17,259 nucleotides of DNA from an uncultured Opitutia bacterium (GTDB lineage: Bacteria; Verrucomicrobiota; Verrucomicrobiia; Opitutales; UBA953), in NCBI GenBank assembly GCA_903910245.1, contig CAIVYX010000217.1, positions 1 to 17,259 on the forward strand, in the 5' to 3' direction. Shown in pieces: positions 9,576 to 16,386 of the stretch. The notes below the pieces were generated by a model that worked only from the letters and a program-made list of their open reading frames with translations, was not told the DNA's origin and did no database searches. The position numbers and the translations under genes were made by a program. Position 1 is the stretch's first letter, and each line of letters begins with the position of its first letter.

Positions 9576-10206
9576 GCCAGACCTTGCCCGCTTTGATTAG
9601 CACGGGCAGGAAGGAGACAAAGATTACGCTGATGGTGACCAGCCCTAGGTTTTTGGCCAGCGGGGTGTTCCCGATGAGATGGCCAAGTAGGACGAGTGAA
9701 CCAATCCAGATGACGGCTCCGGCGACGTTCCAGACGAAGAAACGGCGCGGTGGCATCTTGCCCATGCCGGCGACGAACGGTACGAAGGTCCGGATCACAG
9801 GGATGAAGCGCGACATCACGAGCGAGGCCGCGCCTTTCTCCGCATAATAGGAGCGTGCGGCTTCCAGGTAGCGTCGCTTGTAGAGCCAGCCGTCTTCCCA
9901 TTGCTCGACGCGTTCGCCGAACTTCACCCCGAGCCAACGACCGAGCTCGTTACCGATGATGGCGGCAATCGTCAGCGCGAAGAAGAGGGTCCAGGGGTCG
10001 AGCAGGGCGGGGCGTTCGCCGTTGGCGATCGTGAGAATACCGGCGACGACAATCATTGAATCTCCCGGTAGGAAGAATCCGAAGAGCAGGCCGGTCTCGG
10101 CGAAGACGATCAGCGTCATGACGGGCACACCGCCAATCTTGATCATCTCTTCGACGTTTGACATCGATTGGAGGGCGGCCTTGAGGGTGCTAAACCAGTT
10201 GTCCAT
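9547..10206 (-). CDS. DedA family membrane protein
   Basis: Inner-membrane protein of the DedA/SNARE-associated superfamily. Members affect envelope integrity and proton-dependent processes, and some carry undecaprenyl phosphate across the membrane. The 219 residues have hydrophobic segments at about 25-60, 72-86, 155-180 and 185-207. Conserved features are FAETGLLFGFFLPGDS at 35-50 (Glu37, Asp49), NELGRWLG near 86-93 and SRFIPVIRTFVPFVAGMG near 132-149 (Arg133, Arg139), with the acidic and arginine residues placed like those essential in E. coli YqjA. The frame is open to 10485, but the upstream part is Arg-rich and overlaps glnD, so ATG 10206 is chosen. No Shine-Dalgarno is visible. It converges on and overlaps the kinase gene and diverges from glnD across 80 bp. 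Which DedA subgroup it belongs to is not clear. Confidence 0.9.
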   Translation of the reverse strand: MDNWFSTLKAALQSMSNVEEMIKIGGVPVMTLIVFAETGLLFGFFLPGDSMIVVAGILTIANGERPALLDPWTLFFALTIAAIIGNELGRWLGVKFGERVEQWEDGWLYKRRYLEAARSYYAEKGAASLVMSRFIPVIRTFVPFVAGMGKMPPRRFFVWNVAGAVIWIGSLVLLGHLIGNTPLAKNLGLVTISVIFVSFLPVLIKAGKVWLTSRRETRT

Positions 10207-10273
10207 AAGTTCAATTAGGAAGGTTGCGGCAGATTGGCAATCGCCCTTGAAGGAATCGGCCTTTCCCCTCACG

Positions 10274-10286
10274 GTGGCAACGCCAC
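10274..10286 (+). promoter_or_regulatory. Short hairpin ending at the glnD start codon
   Basis: GTGGC (10274-10278), AAC loop, GCCAC (10282-10286) form a perfect 5-bp GC-rich stem whose last base abuts the ATG at 10287. It occupies the space where a Shine-Dalgarno would lie, and none is otherwise present. In RNA it could lower or gate glnD initiation; no function is shown. Confidence 0.4.
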
Positions 10287-12968
10287 ATGTCGCCTGAATA
10301 CGAATCCGCTTCCGTCCTACTCCGCCGCTCCGCGTTGCAGCATGGTCTAGCCGGCCAGGCGGCCTTGGAGGGCGAGTTCGTCCCGCGGGCCAAGGTGTTT
10401 CTGGCCGAGGCTCGAGAAATCCAACTGGCGGCCCATCGTGCCGGCGTCCTCGGCGGCGAGGTCGCGAAGCTTCGCTCCGACGCAATCGACATCCTTTTCG
10501 ACGCGCTCTACTTAAAGGCCGGCCCCGCCGCTTCAGTGATCAGCCTCGTCGCCACGGGCGGCTACGGTCGCGCTGAACTTTGCCCGCTCAGCGATGTCGA
10601 CCTGTTGGTGCTGGTTCCGCGACACTCGGCCGCCACGAAGGCGCTCGTCGAATCCATTCTCTATCCGTTGTGGGACCTCGGCCTCAAGGTGGGTCAGTCC
10701 GTCCGCACGGTCACGGAATCGACCAACTACGCGAAGGACGACCTGCATCTGCACGTGGCCTTGCTCGAAACACGTCACCTGTGCGGCTCGGCCGAACTCT
10801 ACGCCCAACTCGAAGCCAAGACTGCCGCATTGCTCTCCGGGCAGGCCTGGAAGCCGTTTGCCCGCGCCATCGTGGAGTCTCAGCGCAAGCGCCGCGAAAA
10901 GGCCGGCGGTAGCGCCTACCTGCAGGAGCCTGACCTTAAAAACGGCGTGGGTGCCCTGCGTGATGTCCAAGGATGCATTTGGATCGCGCGCACCGCTCGC
11001 AATGGTGTCGGCCCGGCTGGCCTCGCGGCTTCCGGTTTCCTGCCTTCCGTCGACCTGCAGAAGTTTGAAGAAGCCAAGCAGGTGCTCCTCCGCCTCCGCT
11101 GCGAGCTGCATTTCCAAGTCACTCGGCCGACGGAACAGCTTTCACTCGAGCGCCAGGATACGATGTCACAGGGCCTCGGTTACCTAGGAACGCTTACTGA
11201 ACGCATCGGCGGGCTGATGCGCGAGTATTTCGACGCCGCTGACCACATTCGCCGCTGTGCGGAGATCGTCGAAGGTGCGGTCATGGGCGAACCCGAACCC
11301 GAAGGGTGGGGTGCCCCGTTTATTATGGATGGCCTGCGCGTCGTGCCTGGGGGCACCATCACGGCGGAGCATCGCCTGGTCTTTGAAGAAGACCCCGGCC
11401 GTCTGGTACGCTTGTTCCGTATCTGCCAGATCCATGAGGCCCGGCCTGATCGTGCCCTGTCTCTGCTGGTGCGCGAGCGGGCGCACCTGCTGACGCCAGC
11501 GCTTGCCGCTTCTGAGGAAGCCAGTAGCGCCTTGCGTGCGATGCTCACCGAAGGCGGCCGTGTGTACGGCACCTTGAACGCGCTTCGCGAGCACGGCATA
11601 CTGTATCGCTTGGTTCCTGAGTTCGCCGGTCTGCACTGCCTCGTACAGTTCGAATTCTACCATCGCTGGACGGCTGACGTGCATACGCTGCGTTGCCTGA
11701 TGGAGCTGGATATGATCTACGCCGGCGAGACGGACGTCGATCAGCGCTATCGCGCCGTCGTCCTCGGCTCCGAAGCTCCTTCGCTGCTCTACGCGATCCT
11801 GTTCCTGCACGACATCGCCAAGTCCGGCGGCATCGAAGGCCATGCGGAGCGCGGTGTGCCCATCGCCGACAAGGTACTGGAACGTCTTGGCTTCGATGCG
11901 CGCGAGCGTGAGATTGCCGCCGGTGTCATCCGCCACCACCTCGTGATGGGTCTCTACTGGCAACGCCACGATATCGATGACCCCGCCAACATCGATCGCT
12001 TCGCACGTCTGATGGGCGACGAGCAGGTCCTGCGCAGCCTCTTCGTGCATACGCGCTGCGACGCCCGAGCCACTTCCCCAGACCTCTGGACTGAGTTCAA
12101 GGACGGCCAGCATTGGACGGTCTACCGCCGGACCCTCGCCAAGCTGGCCGGCGAGGCGGAGCATGACCATGGCGCCGTCGTGGCCGCGTTGCGGTCCGCC
12201 ACTGCCGTCATTCTCGGCGCAGGTATCCCTTCCGACGAGGTCGAAGCCCATTTCACCACCATGCCGCAGGGCTATTACCTGCATGCCTCGGCCGAAGACG
12301 CCGCGCATCACCTCCAGATGATCCATCGTCTCATTGCATCGGTCTCGGAAGCCGATGCTGAGGTCTCTTTGCGTCCGATTGTCGAATGGCACGATGACGC
12401 CGGTTCTGGCCAGTCATTGGTCACCGTCGTCACCTGGGATCGCGCGGGACTCTTTAGTCGCATGGCCGGCGCCTTCGCTGTAGCCGGTATTAATATCGTC
12501 TCGTGCCGGGCCTTTTCACGCGACGACGACGTCGCGATCGACTTCTTTAAGGTCGTCCTGCCCGTGGGTAAGGAAGCTGCCTCCAAGGAGCGCTTCACGG
12601 CGGCCTTGGCTAAGTCGCTGCTCGAAGGTACGGATCTCGTGGAAGACGTCGCCGCAGAAGAGCAGCACGCCCTCTTAACCGCTCCGCGTCGCAAGGCCTT
12701 CGTGCCGCTCGCCGCTAAGGTCGAGGTCTACTATGAGGTCGAGCTGACCCGGACCGTCATCGAGATCCAGTGCAACGACCGTCTCGGCCTATTGTTCCGT
12801 GTCGGCCGCGCCATCCGGGAGGCTGGTTATGCCATTACCTTCGCCAATATCGCGACCGAACAGGGCTTCGCCATAGACACCTTCTACCTGACCCCGGAGC
12901 GCGGGCTGACCCGCAATCCTCATCCGCCGGAAGCCTTGGCCGAGGTCTTAAGCGGAGTGGTCTCCTGA
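10287..12968 (+). CDS. glnD: Bifunctional [protein-PII] uridylyltransferase / uridylyl-removing enzyme
   Basis: Cytoplasmic nitrogen sensor: low glutamine drives uridylylation of PII protein, and high glutamine drives its removal. The 893 residues match the usual length (E. coli 890) and domain order. The nucleotidyltransferase signature GGYGRAELCPLSDVD (91-105) has metal ligands Asp103 and Asp105. A helical linker and PII-UTase segment follows. The HD hydrolase domain spans about 459-600 with HRWTADVH near 459-466 and the LHDIAKSG motif (His508, Asp509). Two C-terminal glutamine-sensing ACT domains lie at about 710-780 (VTWDRAGLFSRMAGAF) and 823-890 (QCNDRLGLLFRVGRAI). Both activities should therefore be present. 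No glnB or glnA is nearby. The start has no Shine-Dalgarno and is preceded by a hairpin. msrA follows after 55 bp with no terminator. Confidence 0.97.
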   Translation: MSPEYESASVLLRRSALQHGLAGQAALEGEFVPRAKVFLAEAREIQLAAHRAGVLGGEVAKLRSDAIDILFDALYLKAGPAASVISLVATGGYGRAELCPLSDVDLLVLVPRHSAATKALVESILYPLWDLGLKVGQSVRTVTESTNYAKDDLHLHVALLETRHLCGSAELYAQLEAKTAALLSGQAWKPFARAIVESQRKRREKAGGSAYLQEPDLKNGVGALRDVQGCIWIARTARNGVGPAGLAASGFLPSVDLQKFEEAKQVLLRLRCELHFQVTRPTEQLSLERQDTMSQGLGYLGTLTERIGGLMREYFDAADHIRRCAEIVEGAVMGEPEPEGWGAPFIMDGLRVVPGGTITAEHRLVFEEDPGRLVRLFRICQIHEARPDRALSLLVRERAHLLTPALAASEEASSALRAMLTEGGRVYGTLNALREHGILYRLVPEFAGLHCLVQFEFYHRWTADVHTLRCLMELDMIYAGETDVDQRYRAVVLGSEAPSLLYAILFLHDIAKSGGIEGHAERGVPIADKVLERLGFDAREREIAAGVIRHHLVMGLYWQRHDIDDPANIDRFARLMGDEQVLRSLFVHTRCDARATSPDLWTEFKDGQHWTVYRRTLAKLAGEAEHDHGAVVAALRSATAVILGAGIPSDEVEAHFTTMPQGYYLHASAEDAAHHLQMIHRLIASVSEADAEVSLRPIVEWHDDAGSGQSLVTVVTWDRAGLFSRMAGAFAVAGINIVSCRAFSRDDDVAIDFFKVVLPVGKEAASKERFTAALAKSLLEGTDLVEDVAAEEQHALLTAPRRKAFVPLAAKVEVYYEVELTRTVIEIQCNDRLGLLFRVGRAIREAGYAITFANIATEQGFAIDTFYLTPERGLTRNPHPPEALAEVLSGVVS

Positions 12969-13023
12969 GCGTCGTCCCACCTTGCTTCGGTCGGGGAATC
13001 GCCCAAACTGGGGCTGTCCTGCC

Positions 13024-13635
13024 ATGAACAAGCTGCTCACCCTCCTGAAGTCTGGCCTCATCGCCTGTGCCGCCTGCGGTCTCCTCCTTGCGGCCGACCG
13101 AACGCCTTCCACCGAAAAGACCATGACCACTCCTCCTAAGCTCGAGAAAGCCACCTTCGGGGCCGGCTGTTTCTGGGGCGTCGAATATCAATATGCCAAG
13201 ATTCCGGGGGTCTATTCAGCCGAGAGCGGTTACGCGGGCGGCAAGACTTTGAATCCGACCTATGAGGATATCTGCGCCAAGGGTACCGGCCACGCGGAAG
13301 TCATCGAGGTGACCTTCGATCCGGCCAAGGTGAACTACCGCACGCTGGTCGAGTATTTCTTCAAGATGCACGACCCGACGCAGGTCAACCGCCAAGGTCC
13401 GGATGTCGGTGATCAGTATCGCTCGGTTGTCTTCACGCATTCTCCCGAGCAGCAGAAGGTCGCTGAAGACGTGAAGGTGGGTCTGACTCTCGCCAAGACC
13501 TTCAGCCGCCCGATCGCCACCCAGATTGAGGCTGCTCCCAAGTTCTGGCGCGCGGAAGAATATCACCAGAAGTATTACCAGCTTCGGGGCAAGAAGCCCT
13601 ATTGTCACCTGGTGCCCTTCGCGGAAGAGAAGTAA
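13024..13635 (+). CDS. msrA: Peptide methionine-(S)-S-oxide reductase MsrA, apparently exported
   Basis: Reduces methionine-S-sulfoxide in proteins. The 203-residue product has the catalytic GCFWG motif with Cys49, plus Glu92 (TGHAE), Asp127 and Tyr132 (DQYRS), which match E. coli Cys51, Glu94, Asp129 and Tyr134. Recycling cysteine candidates are Cys84 and Cys194 (KPYCHLVPF). Unlike most MsrA proteins it starts with a signal-like segment, MNKLLTLLKSGLIACAACGL, ending LAADR, which suggests periplasmic export. LIAC at 12-15 could alternatively be a lipobox, though the hydrophobic stretch would be short. ATG 13024 is preferred to the upstream TTG 12982, which would bury the signal. An internal ATG at 13123 (residue 34) would give an ordinary cytosolic MsrA. 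No clear Shine-Dalgarno precedes 13024. rarA starts 3 nt after the stop. Confidence 0.94.
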   Translation: MNKLLTLLKSGLIACAACGLLLAADRTPSTEKTMTTPPKLEKATFGAGCFWGVEYQYAKIPGVYSAESGYAGGKTLNPTYEDICAKGTGHAEVIEVTFDPAKVNYRTLVEYFFKMHDPTQVNRQGPDVGDQYRSVVFTHSPEQQKVAEDVKVGLTLAKTFSRPIATQIEAAPKFWRAEEYHQKYYQLRGKKPYCHLVPFAEEK

Positions 13636-13638
13636 GTC

Positions 13639-14997
13639 GTGGCTGAACGGCGCCTTCGGTCGGATGACGCCTTGCCTGGCCTAGGCCAGGGGGTACCCGA
13701 TGCCATCCCGGAGCGACGCCGTCCGCTGGCTTCGCGCATGCGCCCCCGCAATCTTGCGGAAGTCGTTGGCCATGCCGGCTTGCTCGGGCCCGATGCTTTG
13801 CTGCCGCGCCTGATTAAGGCCGACAACTTCGGCTCGTTGCTCTTCTACGGCCCTCCGGGATGCGGCAAGACCACCTTGGCCGAGGTCATCGCCGCCGAGA
13901 CGCAGTCCTTCGTCGTCCGCGTCAATGCGGTGCTCTCGGGTACCCCGGAACTGCGCGAAATCTTGGCGGACGCACGTCGCCAGCCTTCCCGCAAGACCGT
14001 TCTGGTCGTCGACGAGATCCATCGCTTCAACAAGGCCCAGCAGGATCTATTACTGCCGGATGTCGAAGCGGGCGTGGTGCGTCTCATTGGCTGCACGACC
14101 CATAACCCAGGCCTCTACGTCGTCCCGGCGCTCCTGAGCCGCAGTCATCTTTTCCGTCTCGATCCGCTGTCGCCGCCGGAAATCACTGCTTTCCTCGGCA
14201 CCGCACTAGCGGACAAGGAGCGAGGTCTCGGTGCCCTTGGCGTTAAGGCTTCGGAGAAAGTGCTGCAGCAAGTGGCCGAGATGGCTTCGGGCGACCTGCG
14301 ACGCGCGTTGAACTGCCTCGAGACCTTGGTCCTTTCTGCCCCCGCGCTCGGAACCGTCACCGACGACGCGGTGGCCTCTTTCGCCCGCGAACGTCGCATT
14401 CGTTATGATGACGGCGGCGACGACCATTATGACACCGCTTCGGCGTTCATCAAATCCGTCCGCGGCGGCGATCCGGATGCCGCGCTCTACTGGCTCTTTC
14501 TGATGCTCGAAGGAGGGGAGGAGCCCCGCTTCATCGCCCGTCGTCTCGTCATCTGCGCTTCCGAGGATGTTGGCTTGGCGGATTCCCGTGCGCTGGGCGT
14601 GGCCACCGCAGCCTTCCAGGCGTGCGAGATGGTCGGCATGCCCGAGTGCGAATACGCCTTGGCCCATGCGACGCTCTTCTTAGCGCTCTCGCCGAAGAGC
14701 AATAGCACGACCGTGGCAATCTCCGAGGCGAAGGACGCGGTGCGCAATATGCCGCGTCAGGAGGTGCCTCTTCACCTCAAGGATGCGCACAACAGCGTGA
14801 ACAAAAGTCTCGGGAACGGTGGCACCTATCGTTATAGCCACGATTATCCGGAAGCTATCAGCGGACAGGAATACCTCAGCCGTCCGCTTTCGCTTTATCA
14901 TCCCGGAGATGCCGGCGCCGAGCCGCAGATCGCCGAACGCCTCGCCCGCTGGCGCGAGCTCAAGGCTGGCCTGAAGAAGAAGGACGAACGTCCGTGA
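13639..14997 (+). CDS. rarA: Replication-associated recombination protein RarA (MgsA), AAA+ ATPase
   Basis: AAA+ ATPase related to clamp loaders that acts at stalled replication forks with SSB and the replisome. The 452 residues include PLASRMRPRNLAEVVGH at 29-45, the conserved N-terminal family mark; Walker A GPPGCGKTT at 71-79; Walker B VLVVDEIHRFNKAQQD at 121-136 (Asp125, Glu126); and sensor-like GCTTHNPG, where most relatives have a Glu-Asn-Pro. The C-terminal MgsA region contains FIARRLVICASEDVGLAD and AHATLFLALSPKSN, typical of the family. The GTG start at 13639 has a purine-rich GGAAGAGAAG ending 6 nt upstream; the next ATG (13738) would remove conserved residues. It is the third gene of the glnD-msrA-rarA-dusB cluster, and its stop overlaps dusB by 4 nt. 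Two abutting palindromes lie in its first 20 codons. Confidence 0.95.
   Translation: MAERRLRSDDALPGLGQGVPDAIPERRRPLASRMRPRNLAEVVGHAGLLGPDALLPRLIKADNFGSLLFYGPPGCGKTTLAEVIAAETQSFVVRVNAVLSGTPELREILADARRQPSRKTVLVVDEIHRFNKAQQDLLLPDVEAGVVRLIGCTTHNPGLYVVPALLSRSHLFRLDPLSPPEITAFLGTALADKERGLGALGVKASEKVLQQVAEMASGDLRRALNCLETLVLSAPALGTVTDDAVASFARERRIRYDDGGDDHYDTASAFIKSVRGGDPDAALYWLFLMLEGGEEPRFIARRLVICASEDVGLADSRALGVATAAFQACEMVGMPECEYALAHATLFLALSPKSNSTTVAISEAKDAVRNMPRQEVPLHLKDAHNSVNKSLGNGGTYRYSHDYPEAISGQEYLSRPLSLYHPGDAGAEPQIAERLARWRELKAGLKKKDERP
13675..13698. repeat. Two abutting perfect palindromes inside the 5' end of rarA
   Basis: CCTGGCCTAGGCCAGG (13675-13690) is a perfect 16-bp palindrome and is followed immediately by the perfect 8-bp palindrome GGGTACCC (13691-13698). 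They fall in codons 13-20, encoding a poorly conserved Gly/Pro linker before the AAA+ region. Confidence 0.75.
14978..14984 (+). promoter_or_regulatory. Ribosome binding site for dusB inside rarA
   Basis: AGAAGGA lies 9 nt before the GTG at 14994, within the Lys-rich C-terminal codons of rarA. Together with the GTGA stop-start overlap it supports the GTG start and coupled translation. It is one of the few clear Shine-Dalgarno sequences in the window. Confidence 0.7.
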
Positions 14998-15998
14998 GCA
15001 AGGTTGCGCCACGTCTGCCGTGGTTCGGCCCGGGCAAGTTCCCGCTCTACCTCGCGCCGATGGCCCGTCACACTGACGTGGCCTTTCGCCAAGTGTGTAA
15101 GGAGCAGGGCGCCGACGTGATGGTCACGGAGTTCGTGCAGTCCGAGGCGCTAATCCGCGACAACGTCAAAGCCTGGGAGATGGTCGACTTCACCGAAGGC
15201 CAGCGTCCGATGGGCGTTCAGATCTTCGGCGCCACGCCCGCTTCGATGGCCAAGGCCGCCCGTCTGGTGTGCGACCGGGTGAGGCCGGACTTCCTTGATC
15301 TCAATTTCGGCTGCCCCGCGCACAAGGTCATTGAACAGAACGCTGGCTCTGGCCTGCTGCGATGCACGCCGCTGCTTTATGATCTCGTGAAGGCCGTGAA
15401 GGATGCGATTCCGGATGTCCCTCTGACGGCGAAAATGCGGCTAGGTTGGGATCACGCCACCATCGTGGCCGTCGAGGTCGCTGGCCGCCTGCAGGAGCTC
15501 GGCGTCGAAGCCTTGGCGGTCCACGGACGTACGAAGGAGCAGGGATACTCAGGCGAAGCTCATTGGGGTTGGATCGCCCAGGTCGCCGCTGCGGTCGATA
15601 TCCCGGTGATTGGTAACGGCGACGTGAAGGACGGAGCTTCGGCTCTCCTTCGACGTCGGGAGACCGGGGTCTCCGGGTTGATGGTCGGCCGAGCCGCACT
15701 GGGTAACCCCTGGATTTTTGCCCAGCTTAAGGCAGCGATGGAGGGCAGGGAAGGCTCCGCCGCCGAAATAGGCATGCAACAGCGCTGGGATTGCATGATT
15801 CGTTTGGCCGAGCTCACCATCGAGGTGCATGCCTCGCGTCTGGGCACGCGGGATGTGCGTTGGATGCTCGATCGCATGCATCCGTTGACGCATGGGCTCC
15901 CCGGATCTCGAAAATTGCGCGACCGACTCCGGCACTGTCTGACCTTGGACGACCTCCGACGGCTCCGCGACGAGCACCTCGCGGAATCGGTGAAGTGA
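14994..15998 (+). CDS. dusB: tRNA-dihydrouridine synthase (DusB/NifR3-like)
   Basis: Reduces specific uridines in tRNA to dihydrouridine using FMN and NADPH; cytoplasmic. The 334 residues form a TIM barrel with a C-terminal helical tRNA-binding domain. Landmarks are LYLAPMARHTDVAFR (18-32), MVTEFVQSEALIRD (43-56), the catalytic LNFGCPAHKV with Cys107, followed by NAGSGLL, KMRLGWDH, VHGRTKEQGYSG, IPVIGNGDV and GVSGLMVGRAALGNPWIF (FMN phosphate site). The first motif reads APMARHTD where relatives usually have APMAGVTD, a departure near the flavin. GTG 14994 is chosen because the next ATG would delete the first barrel strand. Translation is coupled to rarA by GTGA. DusB versus another Dus subgroup rests on overall resemblance only. 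Confidence 0.92.
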   Translation: MSKVAPRLPWFGPGKFPLYLAPMARHTDVAFRQVCKEQGADVMVTEFVQSEALIRDNVKAWEMVDFTEGQRPMGVQIFGATPASMAKAARLVCDRVRPDFLDLNFGCPAHKVIEQNAGSGLLRCTPLLYDLVKAVKDAIPDVPLTAKMRLGWDHATIVAVEVAGRLQELGVEALAVHGRTKEQGYSGEAHWGWIAQVAAAVDIPVIGNGDVKDGASALLRRRETGVSGLMVGRAALGNPWIFAQLKAAMEGREGSAAEIGMQQRWDCMIRLAELTIEVHASRLGTRDVRWMLDRMHPLTHGLPGSRKLRDRLRHCLTLDDLRRLRDEHLAESVK

Positions 15999-16064
15999 AT
16001 TAAAACCCCTATTCGCAAGGTGACGGTGATGGTGTGACGGACGTGCAACAGAAACCTCATTTTC

Positions 16065-16089
16065 TTATCTACAGGGGTCCTGTTAATAA
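16065..16089. promoter_or_regulatory. Inverted pair of DnaA-box-like sites in a 25-bp imperfect palindrome
   Basis: TTATCTACAGG (16065-16075) and CCTGTTAATAA (16079-16089) are inverted copies separated by GGT. The right arm read on the minus strand is TTATTAACAGG, so the arms agree at 9 of 11 positions. Each contains a 9-mer (TTATCTACA, TTATTAACA) that departs from TTWTNCACA only at position 6. This could be an origin element or a DnaA autoregulatory site. Confidence 0.45.
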
Positions 16090-16124
16090 CCTGTGCAGGG
16101 CTTGGTCTTGTCCCTCGTCACGGC

Positions 16125-16133
16125 GTGTTCACA
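16125..16133 (+). promoter_or_regulatory. Weak DnaA-box-like site GTGTTCACA
   Basis: It departs from TTWTNCACA at two positions. The core TGTTCACA (16126-16133) recurs exactly, inverted, at 16353-16360. Confidence 0.25.
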
Positions 16134-16352
16134 AATGTCATCCGATTCACCCCCCATGGATCGACACCGGCCCTACCTCCGGACGCTAAAGGGAGGAAAC
16201 CAATTTTTAACCTCTCAAACGCCCGCTCACCAACGACTTATGCTGCACCTGCCGCCGATTACCCATTCGGCTGGTAAGCAGTTAAACCCTTAAGGTCGTT
16301 TCATTAACATCCCTTTTACAAAAATACCTCACTTTCGGGCTTCCAAAGAGCC

Positions 16353-16361
16353 TGTGAACAA
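16353..16361 (-). promoter_or_regulatory. DnaA-box-like site TTGTTCACA (minus strand)
   Basis: Read on the minus strand it is one base from TTWTNCACA. It lies 25 nt before the dnaA ATG and overlaps an alternative in-frame GTG start (16354), so binding could interfere with dnaA expression. Confidence 0.35.
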
Positions 16362-16386
16362 CCTTTCTCAACCCTCCCCCTTTCTC

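Larger units (their letters stand above)
15999..16386. other. 388-bp non-coding region before dnaA: candidate replication origin
   Basis: No credible gene is present. The region holds four DnaA-box-like 9-mers, listed separately, and a relatively AT-rich stretch: 33 of 50 bases at 16281-16330 are A or T, against a clearly GC-rich background. There is also a repeated GTGACGG (16020-16026 and 16034-16040) and a near-palindrome CCTGTGCAGG (16090-16099). The dnaA promoter must lie here, but no good -35/-10 pair was found. Many bacterial origins lie next to dnaA, which supports but does not prove an oriC. None of the boxes is a perfect consensus TTATCCACA. Confidence 0.45.

Noticed and set aside
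11184..12392. A 402-codon open frame antisense to glnD
   Set aside because: It mirrors the HD and linker region of glnD; no recognisable motif, no start signal, and overlaps a certain gene.
16093..16293. A 66-codon frame in the dnaA upstream region, with AAAGGGAGG at about 16188 looking like a ribosome site
   Set aside because: No start codon sits at the right distance from the purine tract, the product has no familiar features, and the region looks regulatory.
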